Source: Robbsia sp. KACC 23696
Lineage (GTDB): Bacteria > Pseudomonadota > Gammaproteobacteria > Burkholderiales > Burkholderiaceae
NCBI RefSeq assembly: GCF_039852015.1
Contig: NZ_CP156628.1
Span: forward strand, 124,001-188,000
Length of the DNA stretch: 64,000 nt
Direction: 5' to 3'
In this document: piece by piece, positions 8,308-16,476 of the stretch
How the letters are laid out: each line of letters begins with the position of its first letter
How positions within the stretch are numbered: the stretch's first letter is position 1
Notes under the pieces: model-generated
What the model saw: the letters and a program-made list of their open reading frames with translations, nothing else
Told to the model about the DNA's origin: nothing
Database searches by the model: none
Made by a program: the position numbers and the translations under genes

Positions 8308-11189
8308 GCGACGATTACGGCGATCTGTCGCTATTCGGGCTATTCGCCCAGGAAACCGAGGCGCAAGCGGCACTCCTCGGGAACGGGCTGATCACACTCG
8401 AGCGGACACCGGACGACGCATCCACGTTGGAATCCTGCATGCGCGCCGCGCACTCGCTGAAGGGTGCGGCGCGCATCGTCGGCGTTGCCCCGGGCGTTGC
8501 CATTGCGCACGTGATGGAAGAGTGTTTCGTTCAGGCGCAGCGACAGGACATCCGGCTCGAGCCGACCGATATCGATCTGCTATTGCGCGGTGTCGATTTG
8601 CTCCGTGATATCGCGCTCGCGGGTGAAGGGGCCGCGGCACCGGCGACGATGGCCGAAGTGATCGTCGCCCTCGAACAGGTGTGCGCGGGAGAGCATCCTG
8701 GCACCGCCACGGCACTGCCGACTGCGCCGCAGCACGATGGGCCGATCCGCCTCGATGACGACCACGATACCGGATCAGGCGCGTTTCCCGATACCGCGCC
8801 GCCCTTTCCGGCGTTCGATTTTCCGCGCGCGTCGGACGATGCGGCGGCACAGCCGTCGGCGTCGGCGTGGGATGCGGCCGCCGATTCCGATGTGGCGTCG
8901 ACTGAGTCTGAATCGCCGCGATCGGAAACCGACGGCGCGGACGCCGAGGCGCTGGCATCCGTCCCGGCGGAATCGAACGCCGAACGCGATTCGAACGACG
9001 CGGATCAGGATGTCCCGCACGCGGATGCGTCGCTCGCCGACGCCGCGTTCGAAGGCTTGTTCGGCGCGGTGCAGCAACCCGAGGAGGCGCCTGTCGAGGG
9101 CGAGGGCGCCGAGGAGGACGAGGCAGACCTCGCGCAGGCCCTCGCGATGCGCTCCGAGCCGGCAATGGCGGTCGCGAATGAACAGCGCGGGCATGTCGCT
9201 CAACCGGCGGCGCGGCAGGACGATGTCGAGGCCGAGGCCGCGCGTGCCGATGTGACGACGGGCGAGCGCGACGTCGAGCCGGGGGCATCGGCGACATTGC
9301 CGACACCGACACCGACACCGGCAGCACCAGCACCAGCACCAGCACCAGCACCAGCACCAGCACCAGCACCAGCACCAGCCGTGGTAGCGGTCGCGCCACC
9401 GGCGGCGGCAACCGCGACGGTCGCTGCCCAGCCGCCGTCGGGAGAGCGCACGCTGCGCGTCGCGGCGCGCAATCTGGACCGGCTGCTTGCTTTGTCCGGG
9501 CAGGCGGTGGTGGAGGCACGCACCTTCCGCCCCTTGATCGCGAGCATGCTCAGCTTGATGCAGCGCCAACGCGAAACGGTGCTGTCGATGCAGTCGTTGC
9601 GCAATCGCCTGATCGATGCGCGTGTCGATGAAGTCGCGATGGCGTCGTTCGAGGAAACCGCTCGCCTCGTCGACAGTCTCGTGGAGGAGACCGCGGGCCG
9701 GGTCGGTGTCATCGAGCAAGTCGAGCAGCGCCATCACGGCCTGTCGAACCAGCTCTACGAAGCGGCCCTCGCGTCGCGGATGCGCCCTTTCGCCGATATC
9801 ACCGGCGGGTATGCGCGGATGGTTCGAGAGGTGGCGCGCAGCCTCGGCAAGCAGGTCAAATTGACGATCGTCGGGGAAACGGTGCCGGTCGACCGGGACA
9901 TCCTGGCGCTGCTCGATGCGCCGCTCGGACACTTGCTGCGCAACGCCGTCGATCATGGGATCGAGTCCCCGGCAATCCGTTCGCGTGCCGGCAAGTCGGA
10001 GGAAGGCGAGATTCGAATCGATGCGCGACACGTGGCCGGGACGCTCGTCATCGACATCGTCGATGACGGCGGCGGTGTCGACATCGACGCGGTTCGCGAA
10101 CGGGTAGTGCGACGCGGATTGGTCAATCCGACGGTCGCGCCGCGTCTCTCGGAAGCGGAGCTGCTTGAGTTCCTGATGCTGCCGGGTTTCAGCATGCGCG
10201 AAACGGTGAGTGACGTGTCCGGTCGCGGCGTCGGCCTGGATGTGGTGCAGACAACGGTCCGGCAGGTGCGAGGCAATATGCGCATCACGCAGACGGCAGG
10301 CGTCGGTACACGCTTCCAATTGCAACTGCCGTTGACGCTGTCGGTGATGCGTTGCCTGGTGGCCGAGATCGGTGGCGAGCCCTATGCGTTTCCGCTGGCC
10401 CATATCGTGCGTGCCCTTCGTGTGGAAGCCGAGGTGGTGGACACGGTGGAGGGGCGCCCGCATTTCACCTTGGACGGAAAATCGGTTGCCTTGGTGCTGG
10501 CGTCGCAGGTATTGCGATGTGCGCCGCCACCGGCCGGCGACGGCAGCATGCAAGTGGTGGTTCTCGGCAGCGACGATGAGCGCTATGCCCTGGTCGTCGA
10601 CAAATTCCGCGAAGAGCGCATGCTGGTGATTCAACCGATCGACCCGCGACTCGGCAAGATCACCGACATCGCCGCCGCGAGCCTGATGGACGACGGCGCC
10701 CCGGTGTTGATCATCGATGTCGCCGACGTGATGCGGTCGATGGCGCGACTTGCGTCGGCAGCGCGGGTCGATGTGGTGACGCGAGCCAGTGCCGACGCGT
10801 CGCGTGCGCCCCGCAAGCGCGTGCTGGTGGTCGACGATTCGTTGACGGTGCGCGAACTGCAGCGCAAGCTGTTGACGAACGGCGGCTATGACGTCAGCGT
10901 CGCCGTCGATGGCATGGAGGGCTGGAATGCGTTGATGTCGAGTCGCTTCGATATGGTCGTGACCGACGTCGATATGCCGCGCGTGGATGGTATCGAATTG
11001 GTAACGATGATCCGTCGCGATCCGGAGTTCCGCACGTTGCCGGTGATGATCGTGTCGTACAAGGACCGGGCGGCGGACCGGCAACGCGGCCTCGACGCCG
11101 GTGCCGACCATTATCTGGCCAAGAGCAGTTTCCACGATGCGGCGCTTTTAGACGCTGTGCGTGACCTGATAGGAGACGCTTCTGCATGA
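8304..11189 (+). CDS. wspE: Hybrid CheA-type histidine kinase/response regulator WspE
   Basis: A 961-residue hybrid kinase. Order: HPt domain with phospho-acceptor His about residue 50 (AAHSLKGAARI); a long acidic then Ala/Pro linker (about 130-385); dimerisation helices; ATP-binding domain (GHLLRNAVDHGIESP; later GRGVGLDVV); CheW-like regulatory domain; C-terminal receiver (VLVVDDSLTVRE, phospho-Asp about 888 in VVTDVDMPRVDG, Lys in YLAKSS). WspE phosphorylates WspR and WspF. Pseudomonas WspE is roughly 755 residues, so about 200 residues are extra linker. The linker holds nine tandem GCACCA hexamers encoding an Ala-Pro run. It overlaps wspD and wspF by 4 bp each. Confidence 0.92.
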   Translation: MSDDYGDLSLFGLFAQETEAQAALLGNGLITLERTPDDASTLESCMRAAHSLKGAARIVGVAPGVAIAHVMEECFVQAQRQDIRLEPTDIDLLLRGVDLLRDIALAGEGAAAPATMAEVIVALEQVCAGEHPGTATALPTAPQHDGPIRLDDDHDTGSGAFPDTAPPFPAFDFPRASDDAAAQPSASAWDAAADSDVASTESESPRSETDGADAEALASVPAESNAERDSNDADQDVPHADASLADAAFEGLFGAVQQPEEAPVEGEGAEEDEADLAQALAMRSEPAMAVANEQRGHVAQPAARQDDVEAEAARADVTTGERDVEPGASATLPTPTPTPAAPAPAPAPAPAPAPAPAPAVVAVAPPAAATATVAAQPPSGERTLRVAARNLDRLLALSGQAVVEARTFRPLIASMLSLMQRQRETVLSMQSLRNRLIDARVDEVAMASFEETARLVDSLVEETAGRVGVIEQVEQRHHGLSNQLYEAALASRMRPFADITGGYARMVREVARSLGKQVKLTIVGETVPVDRDILALLDAPLGHLLRNAVDHGIESPAIRSRAGKSEEGEIRIDARHVAGTLVIDIVDDGGGVDIDAVRERVVRRGLVNPTVAPRLSEAELLEFLMLPGFSMRETVSDVSGRGVGLDVVQTTVRQVRGNMRITQTAGVGTRFQLQLPLTLSVMRCLVAEIGGEPYAFPLAHIVRALRVEAEVVDTVEGRPHFTLDGKSVALVLASQVLRCAPPPAGDGSMQVVVLGSDDERYALVVDKFREERMLVIQPIDPRLGKITDIAAASLMDDGAPVLIIDVADVMRSMARLASAARVDVVTRASADASRAPRKRVLVVDDSLTVRELQRKLLTNGGYDVSVAVDGMEGWNALMSSRFDMVVTDVDMPRVDGIELVTMIRRDPEFRTLPVMIVSYKDRAADRQRGLDAGADHYLAKSSFHDAALLDAVRDLIGDASA
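9324..9377 (+). repeat. Hexanucleotide tandem repeat (GCACCA)x9 inside wspE
   Basis: Nine perfect tandem copies of GCACCA, preceded at about 9300-9319 by a related ACCGAC-type run. In frame they encode an Ala-Pro repeat in the linker between HPt and kinase core. A gain or loss of units keeps the frame, so length can vary without breaking the protein. Confidence 0.95.
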
Positions 11190-12190
11190 AAATCGGCATC
11201 GTCAACGATCTCGACCTCGCGATAACGGTGCTACGTCGCGCGCTCGCCCTGCGCCCAGGCTATGAAATAGCGTGGGTTGCGCGCAACGGTGCGGAGGCCG
11301 TCGAACTCTGCGCAGTCGATCGTCCGGACGCCGTGCTGATGGACTTGCTGATGCCGATCATGGACGGCGTCGAGGCGACGCGCCAGATCATGCGGGCGTC
11401 GCCTTGCCCGATCCTGATCGTGACCAGCGACATCGGCGCGCATGTGCCGCTCGTCTATCAAGCGATGGGGCATGGCGCCCTCGATGCCGTCGATACCCCC
11501 TCGTTCGCGGGCAATGAATTGGCGAAGACGGCGGCCGTGCTGCATAACCGTCTGGAACGAATAGCCCAACAGCAGCAGACGCGATTGGATCGCGCGCCCG
11601 CGCTGGCCGCGGCCCGATCGCAGGTCGGCACGCACGGTCCCCTCCTCGCGGTGGGGGCTTCCGCGGGGGGGCCGGCGGCGCTCGCGGAACTCCTGTCGCA
11701 CCTGCCCGCAGGCTTCGCGCCACCAGTGGTGTTGGTGCAACATGTCGATGCGGCGTTTGCGATCGGCATGGCCGAATGGCTTGCGCAGCAGGCAGTCATG
11801 CCCGTGCGGATCGCGCGCGACGGCGAGAAACCGCAGCCCGGTGTCGCGCTGCTGGCGGGGACCAACGACCATCTGCGACTCGACGCGGAGGGGGTGTTGC
11901 GCTACAGTGCGGAACCGGTGCAAAGCTTTTACCGTCCCTCGGTGGATGCGTTTATGGGGGATGTCGCCTTGGTCTGGAAAGGCAAGGCCGTCGGGGTGGT
12001 CCTCAGCGGCATGGGCCGAGACGGCGCCATCGGCCTGAAAGCAATGCGTGACCGTGGGTTCTACACCGTGGCTCAAGATAAGACAAGCAGTGCTGTTTAC
12101 GGTATGCCGAAGGCAGCAGCCGAGGCCAATGCGGCAGTGGATGTGCTGCCGCTCGGGCAGATTGCGGGCGCAGTCGCGTCGCATTTTTGA
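11186..12190 (+). CDS. wspF: CheB-type methylesterase/response regulator WspF
   Basis: A 334-residue two-domain protein: N-terminal receiver with phospho-Asp near residue 53 (AVLMDLLMPIMDG), then the CheB methylesterase domain with the catalytic Ser near 159 (VGASAGGPAAL), the His-containing QHVDAAFAIGMAEWL and the Asp-containing SGMGRDGAIGLKAM. It should remove methyl groups from WspA and thus damp the pathway; in Pseudomonas, loss of WspF locks WspR on and gives wrinkly, biofilm-forming colonies. It overlaps wspE by 4 bp and is followed one base later by the wspR start. Confidence 0.92.
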   Translation: MKIGIVNDLDLAITVLRRALALRPGYEIAWVARNGAEAVELCAVDRPDAVLMDLLMPIMDGVEATRQIMRASPCPILIVTSDIGAHVPLVYQAMGHGALDAVDTPSFAGNELAKTAAVLHNRLERIAQQQQTRLDRAPALAAARSQVGTHGPLLAVGASAGGPAALAELLSHLPAGFAPPVVLVQHVDAAFAIGMAEWLAQQAVMPVRIARDGEKPQPGVALLAGTNDHLRLDAEGVLRYSAEPVQSFYRPSVDAFMGDVALVWKGKAVGVVLSGMGRDGAIGLKAMRDRGFYTVAQDKTSSAVYGMPKAAAEANAAVDVLPLGQIAGAVASHF

Positions 12191-12191
12191 G

Positions 12192-13460
12192 ATGGATGAT
12201 GCGATGACGCCGCCCCGCGACAGCCAACCGGCCACTCCGCATCGCAATGCTCGCTTCGGCGAAGATGCTTCCCTGCATAATCATATGGACGATCGTATTC
12301 ATTCGACCCCGGCCGGGTCAGCCGGTCAGGCGGCAACCCCAGCCAGCGCTTCCTTCGGTGCGCCAGGTCCCCACGGGGGGGCGCCGTCAGGCGCGCCCGT
12401 GGCCGACGCGTCCTCCGCGCACCCCGCCGATGCGGTGTCGCACGCGAGCGAGGAGTCGTCGGCGCGTGCCCCCGCGCAGGCCAAGCTGGAAGACAAGTCC
12501 GGCCATGCGATGGTGATGCTGATCGACGATCAGCCGATCGTTGCCGAGGCGGTGAAGCGGGCGCTGGCATCGGCACCGGACATCGATTTCCATTACTGCA
12601 CGGATCCGGAGCAGGCGTTGCGGGCCGTTATCGACACGCGTGCGACGGTGATCCTTCAGGATCTGGTGATGCCGGGTATCGACGGGCTGACTTTGGTGCA
12701 GCGTTACCGTTCGCGGCGCGAGACGCGCGAGATCCCGATCATCGTGCTGTCGACGAAGGAAGAGCCGCAGATCAAGAGCGCCGCGTTTGCCGCGGGCGCG
12801 AACGATTATCTGGTGAAGTTGCCGGATGCGATCGAACTGATCGCCCGGATCCGCTATCACTCGCGCTCTTACATGAATCTGCAGCAACGTGACGAAGCCT
12901 ACCGGGCGTTGCGGCAGAGTCAGCAGCAACTGCTGGAGACCAATCTCGAGCTCCAGCGGCTGACGCATTCGGACGGACTCACCGGCTTGTCGAACCGGCG
13001 ATATTTCGATGAATACCTGGGCGCGGAGTGGAAGCGCGCAGTGCGTGAACGGCGTGCGATCGGCATGTTGATGATCGACGTCGACCATTTCAAATCGTAT
13101 AACGATACCTACGGCCACGTCGCCGGCGACGACGTATTGAAGCGCGTGGCAAACGTGCTGACCCAGGTGGGAGCGGGGGCGGCCGACCTGCCGGCCCGCT
13201 TCGGCGGTGAGGAGTTCGCGGTGATTCTGCCGGGCACGACGCCGGTCGGCATGCGGATGATGGCTGAAAAGGCAAGACTGTTGATCGAAAAGCTTGGTGT
13301 CGAGCACAGCGGATCGTCGACGGCCCAGTGCGTGACCGTCAGCGTCGGCGTCGCCATTATCGAGCCGGAGGAAGGACAGCCGCCGACGATGCTGATCGAG
13401 GCGGCGGATGCCGCGCTCTACCGGGCCAAGCGGGATGGACGCAACCGCGTACGCACCTGA
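12192..13460 (+). CDS. wspR: Response regulator diguanylate cyclase WspR
   Basis: A 422-residue cyclic-di-GMP synthase and output of the Wsp pathway. The start ATG 12192 follows the wspF stop by one base; a second ATG at 12204 is possible. Residues 1-~103 are an Ala/Ser/His/Pro-rich extension. The receiver follows, with phospho-Asp 157 (ILQDLVMPGIDG) and the family wording STKEEPQIKS and NDYLVKLPDAIELIARIRYHS. A helical stalk leads to the GGDEF domain with active-site GGEEF at 338-342. Five residues before it, where diguanylate cyclases with product inhibition have RxxD, the sequence is GAAD (329-332), so the inhibitory-site Arg is missing. It is last in the operon, convergent with a porin 21 bp away. 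Confidence 0.92.
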   Translation: MDDAMTPPRDSQPATPHRNARFGEDASLHNHMDDRIHSTPAGSAGQAATPASASFGAPGPHGGAPSGAPVADASSAHPADAVSHASEESSARAPAQAKLEDKSGHAMVMLIDDQPIVAEAVKRALASAPDIDFHYCTDPEQALRAVIDTRATVILQDLVMPGIDGLTLVQRYRSRRETREIPIIVLSTKEEPQIKSAAFAAGANDYLVKLPDAIELIARIRYHSRSYMNLQQRDEAYRALRQSQQQLLETNLELQRLTHSDGLTGLSNRRYFDEYLGAEWKRAVRERRAIGMLMIDVDHFKSYNDTYGHVAGDDVLKRVANVLTQVGAGAADLPARFGGEEFAVILPGTTPVGMRMMAEKARLLIEKLGVEHSGSSTAQCVTVSVGVAIIEPEEGQPPTMLIEAADAALYRAKRDGRNRVRT

Positions 13461-13481
13461 CGTGCGGTTTGCCGCGTCTTA

Positions 13482-14654
13482 TCAAAAGCTGTGGTTGACG
13501 CCGGCATAGGCGCCGGTTTGCTTACCGCCTGGCAGCGGATTGTTTGCCGATGTGATCGGATCCGGTGTCAAGCCGAAGCGCGCCCCCGCGCTATTGCGGA
13601 CATGGGCGACCGTTGCGTAAAGCATGGTGCGTTTGGACAGGTTGTAGGTCGTGCCGGCTTCCAGCATCGTGGCACGGCCGCCGCCCCTGGCCGGGTCCCC
13701 GTTGGCTTGCATATGAAAGCCCCCGATCGTCGTCGCCAGATTCGGCGAGAATTGATACGTCAGGCCGAGCCAGCGATGATCGCCTCGCGTCGGCGCGCCG
13801 CCACCACGCGTGTCGCTGGCCCACATATGCGTCCAGGCCGCCTGAATCTTGAAGCGGCCGGCAAATACATTGATCGCACCGGTCCATTCCCTCGAAAATC
13901 CATACAAGTCCGAGAAACGGCCATTCGAATCGCGTAGATCGTCATAGATCGCGCGTAGTTGGAATTGCGGCCGTGTGTAGGTGACCTGCACGGCGCTGGA
14001 GCGGCCATATTCACCGGGCGCGCCTAAATTGAAGCCGGTCTGATTGCCGAGTGCCATCTGCGCCGTGACGTCGAAGCCGGCAATACGCGGGGACTGATAC
14101 CGCAGGTTGTTGCTTGTCTGCGGCCAATTGCGGCCGCGTACGAGGGAAGCGCTAGACCAGATCTGCTGCACGAAGGGGTCGAAGTCCCAGACGCCGTTCG
14201 AGAGCCACAGCATGCGTCCCGCGGACATGGTGCCCCACGTCGGATGCGCGAGTCCGACAAGCGCCCAGCGGTTGAAGCCGCCATTGCCGCCTACGGTACC
14301 CGTCATCGTGTTCAAGCCCTGTTCGAGGTGAAACAGCGCCGTGATCCCGCCGCCAAGCGCTTCCGCGCCCCGTACGCCCAACATACCGGTGCCCCAGTCG
14401 CCGCTTTGTCCGCGCCACCGGTCGGCGCGCTTGCCGTCGGCATCGGTCACGCCGTGCAAGTACTCGATGCCATTGTCCATGCGGCCGTAGAGGGTCAGCC
14501 GGGCGTCGGCGTGTGCCGACGTGTTGCCGATCGCCATGGCAAGCAGGGCGCCGACGATGCCCCCTGCTAGGTGCGCTCCCTTCGTGTGTGGGGGATGCGG
14601 GCGAGCGGCCGCGCGCGGTGACGTGAAGCCGGTTGATGTGATGACATCGCTCAT
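13482..14654 (-). CDS. Outer-membrane porin (Gram-negative trimeric porin family)
   Basis: A 390-residue porin. The start at 14654 is chosen because AGGAGGAG lies about 9 bases upstream; the frame extends further but without support. A long N-region leads to a hydrophobic stretch and a signal-peptidase site after ...GNTSAHA, and the mature protein begins DARLTLYGRMDNGIEYL, the usual opening of Burkholderia OmpC-like porins. Repeating amphipathic strands follow, and it ends in ...GVNHSF with the terminal Phe expected for assembly by the Bam complex. The ~45-residue leader is longer than usual, so the true start may lie closer to the hydrophobic core. It passes small hydrophilic solutes; specificity is unknown. 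Confidence 0.87.
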   Translation of the reverse strand: MSDVITSTGFTSPRAAARPHPPHTKGAHLAGGIVGALLAMAIGNTSAHADARLTLYGRMDNGIEYLHGVTDADGKRADRWRGQSGDWGTGMLGVRGAEALGGGITALFHLEQGLNTMTGTVGGNGGFNRWALVGLAHPTWGTMSAGRMLWLSNGVWDFDPFVQQIWSSASLVRGRNWPQTSNNLRYQSPRIAGFDVTAQMALGNQTGFNLGAPGEYGRSSAVQVTYTRPQFQLRAIYDDLRDSNGRFSDLYGFSREWTGAINVFAGRFKIQAAWTHMWASDTRGGGAPTRGDHRWLGLTYQFSPNLATTIGGFHMQANGDPARGGGRATMLEAGTTYNLSKRTMLYATVAHVRNSAGARFGLTPDPITSANNPLPGGKQTGAYAGVNHSF

Positions 14655-14947
14655 TGATGGGTCTCCTCCTGAGTGCGTCGCCGGTACGGTCTGGATGCAT
14701 CGTCGATGTCTTGTCCAGGAAGGCGTGTACCAGCGCGGCGATCGTTTCGCGTCGCAACTATAGAGTTCGATCTCGTGTTCGCACACGGGGAGCGCGATAA
14801 ATCGTTTCGTTATGCGAATAAACCGGAATGTTGCGTATCGAGGCGGCCGCGTTCGCGCGATAGGGCAGGGCGAAGCAGGGGAAGGAAGGCGTGAAGCGCG
14901 AGAACGGTCGTCGCGCGTATGTCTGGCGCGGCGACGACCGTGATGGA

Positions 14948-16048
14948 TTAAGCCGGTTGAATGGAGAGGCGGGAGCCGGCTGGGTCGCTTGCCGTTTGCG
15001 CCGCACCGCTTATCGGTCGCGCCGTCTCGCCGACGTCGGCGACGTCGGTGACGTCGGCGTTGGGCGGCTGTGGCGCGCTGCCGCGCAGCAGTTTCTGGAC
15101 GGCGTCCAGTACTTCGTTGACATCCGGCACGCGACCTTCCTCGCCAACCGAGTAGGCGCGTCCCGGGGCCTCGAAGCCGAAGTGCCTACGGGATGTCGCG
15201 GCGAAAATCGCGATGGTCGGGCGTTCGAGCGCGTAGGCCAGATGCGTCAGCCCGGTATCGACGCCAATGACCAGGCTGGCGGAGTGGATGGCTTGCGCGC
15301 ATTCGGCCAATGGCATCTTGGGCAAGACGCGCGCGCCGGGGATCGTCACGGCGAGCGCGTGCGCGCGCGCATGCTCCTCGTCCGAATGCCAGGGAAGCAC
15401 GCACGTCAGGCCCATCGAACACAAGGCCTGCCCGACGGCGGTCCATGATTCGAGCGGCCAGCATTTTTCCGGCTTCGAGGCACCGTGCAACAACAGCGCG
15501 GTTCGCGGGGGCAGCCGGCACGCCTGCAATCGCGCGGCGTCCAGCGTCGGCGGCTGCAGCCCGAAGCGGGGCGGACCCTCGACGGTGTAGCCCAAGGCGC
15601 TGCCTGCCGCTTCGCGCATCATCTGCACGGCGCTGCACCCTTTCGAATACGACATCCGGCTTCGATAGGCAAAAGCAGCACCGCGTTCACCCAGCGCCTT
15701 GTTCGGATAGCCATAGCGGTGCTTGGACCGCGCAAGGAAGGCGACGATCGCGCTCTTGTAGGCGCCGTGAATATCGATGACCGCGTCGTAGCGGTGCGTC
15801 CGCATCGCCGAAATCGCCTCCAGCACCTGCCGGACGCCGTTCAGATTCCGCTGTTTCTTGATCAGCCGCAACGGCGCGCGATGGACTGTGTCCACGTCGG
15901 CGTTCCATTGCGGAATCTCGGAGAAGGCTTCGTCGCTGGCCCAATCGATGATCGCATCCGGGTAGGCGCGGCGAATATCGGCGACGACCGGTTGGGCCAT
16001 CACGACGTCGCCGAGGGACGTGATCTTGACAATCAGAATGCGCTTCAT
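14948..16048 (-). CDS. waaC: Lipopolysaccharide heptosyltransferase I-like (GT9)
   Basis: A 366-residue glycosyltransferase family 9 protein. The N-terminus (MKRILIVKITSLGDVVMAQP) and the C-terminal donor-site motif (GVDTGLTHLAYALERPTIAIF) match WaaC, which adds the first L-glycero-D-manno-heptose to Kdo2-lipid A in the inner LPS core. ADP-heptose binding is expected around SKPEKCWP. The catalytic part ends near residue 320; the last ~45 residues are a low-complexity tail encoded in part by three 9-bp repeats (15032-15058). No other LPS core gene is adjacent. Confidence 0.8.
   Translation of the reverse strand: MKRILIVKITSLGDVVMAQPVVADIRRAYPDAIIDWASDEAFSEIPQWNADVDTVHRAPLRLIKKQRNLNGVRQVLEAISAMRTHRYDAVIDIHGAYKSAIVAFLARSKHRYGYPNKALGERGAAFAYRSRMSYSKGCSAVQMMREAAGSALGYTVEGPPRFGLQPPTLDAARLQACRLPPRTALLLHGASKPEKCWPLESWTAVGQALCSMGLTCVLPWHSDEEHARAHALAVTIPGARVLPKMPLAECAQAIHSASLVIGVDTGLTHLAYALERPTIAIFAATSRRHFGFEAPGRAYSVGEEGRVPDVNEVLDAVQKLLRGSAPQPPNADVTDVADVGETARPISGAAQTASDPAGSRLSIQPA
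15032..15058. repeat. Three tandem 9-bp repeats (GACGTCGGY) in the waaC 3' end
   Basis: GACGTCGGC, GACGTCGGT and GACGTCGGC in tandem. On the coding (minus) strand they encode an Asp-Val-containing tripeptide repeat in the C-terminal tail of the WaaC-like protein, outside the conserved GT9 fold. Confidence 0.9.
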
Positions 16049-16476
16049 CGGTAGGCTGGGGTTCCGCGTAGGCTGAGACTCGTCACGAAGATCTGTCTTG
16101 TCGATTCAAAAGGCAGACTTTACACGCAATTGCGTATCTTTTGCGTATGCAAATGTCTCGCGCGGCTTCCTTGTCTTTTTAGGTATGCGGCCTGCAGCGC
16201 GAGCGGCGAGGCGGTGGTGCATGCCCCGCGACGCCGTGCTGCAGGCTCGGATCTCGACGATTTCGACGAGAATGACTTACTATAAGTGGCATCGGATCGA
16301 TGATGCGGTGCTTTTGGGGCGCGCATCATCGAGAATTTCTCGTCATCGGTCGCGTTTTCCGATTGTCGGCCGGCGTATTGCTATCATGCGGCCGATTGGG
16401 GCGTATTGGCTCCCGACATCATCCGTAATAATTTATGGCGCCCGTCGTCAGCCTGAAAGAGGAATGCAGCCCGCTC
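16049..16476. other. Intergenic region between waaC and the lipoprotein gene
   Basis: This 428-bp divergent gap has no convincing gene; an open frame at 16098-16502 has atypical composition and no recognisable motif. It holds an inverted repeat GCCTGCAGC (16190-16198) / GCTGCAGGC (16238-16246) and AT-rich tracts that could carry the two divergent promoters. I could not assign promoter boxes with confidence. Confidence 0.5.

Noticed and set aside
9300-9380. Repeat tract considered as a CRISPR or recombination site
   Set aside because: Units are contiguous hexamers without spacers, in frame within wspE; this is a simple-sequence coding repeat.
8775-11135. 786-residue minus-strand open frame opposite wspE
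   Set aside because: It has no recognisable domain, is Arg/His/Asp-rich as expected for an antisense reading of GC-rich coding DNA, and wspE opposite has all its domains.
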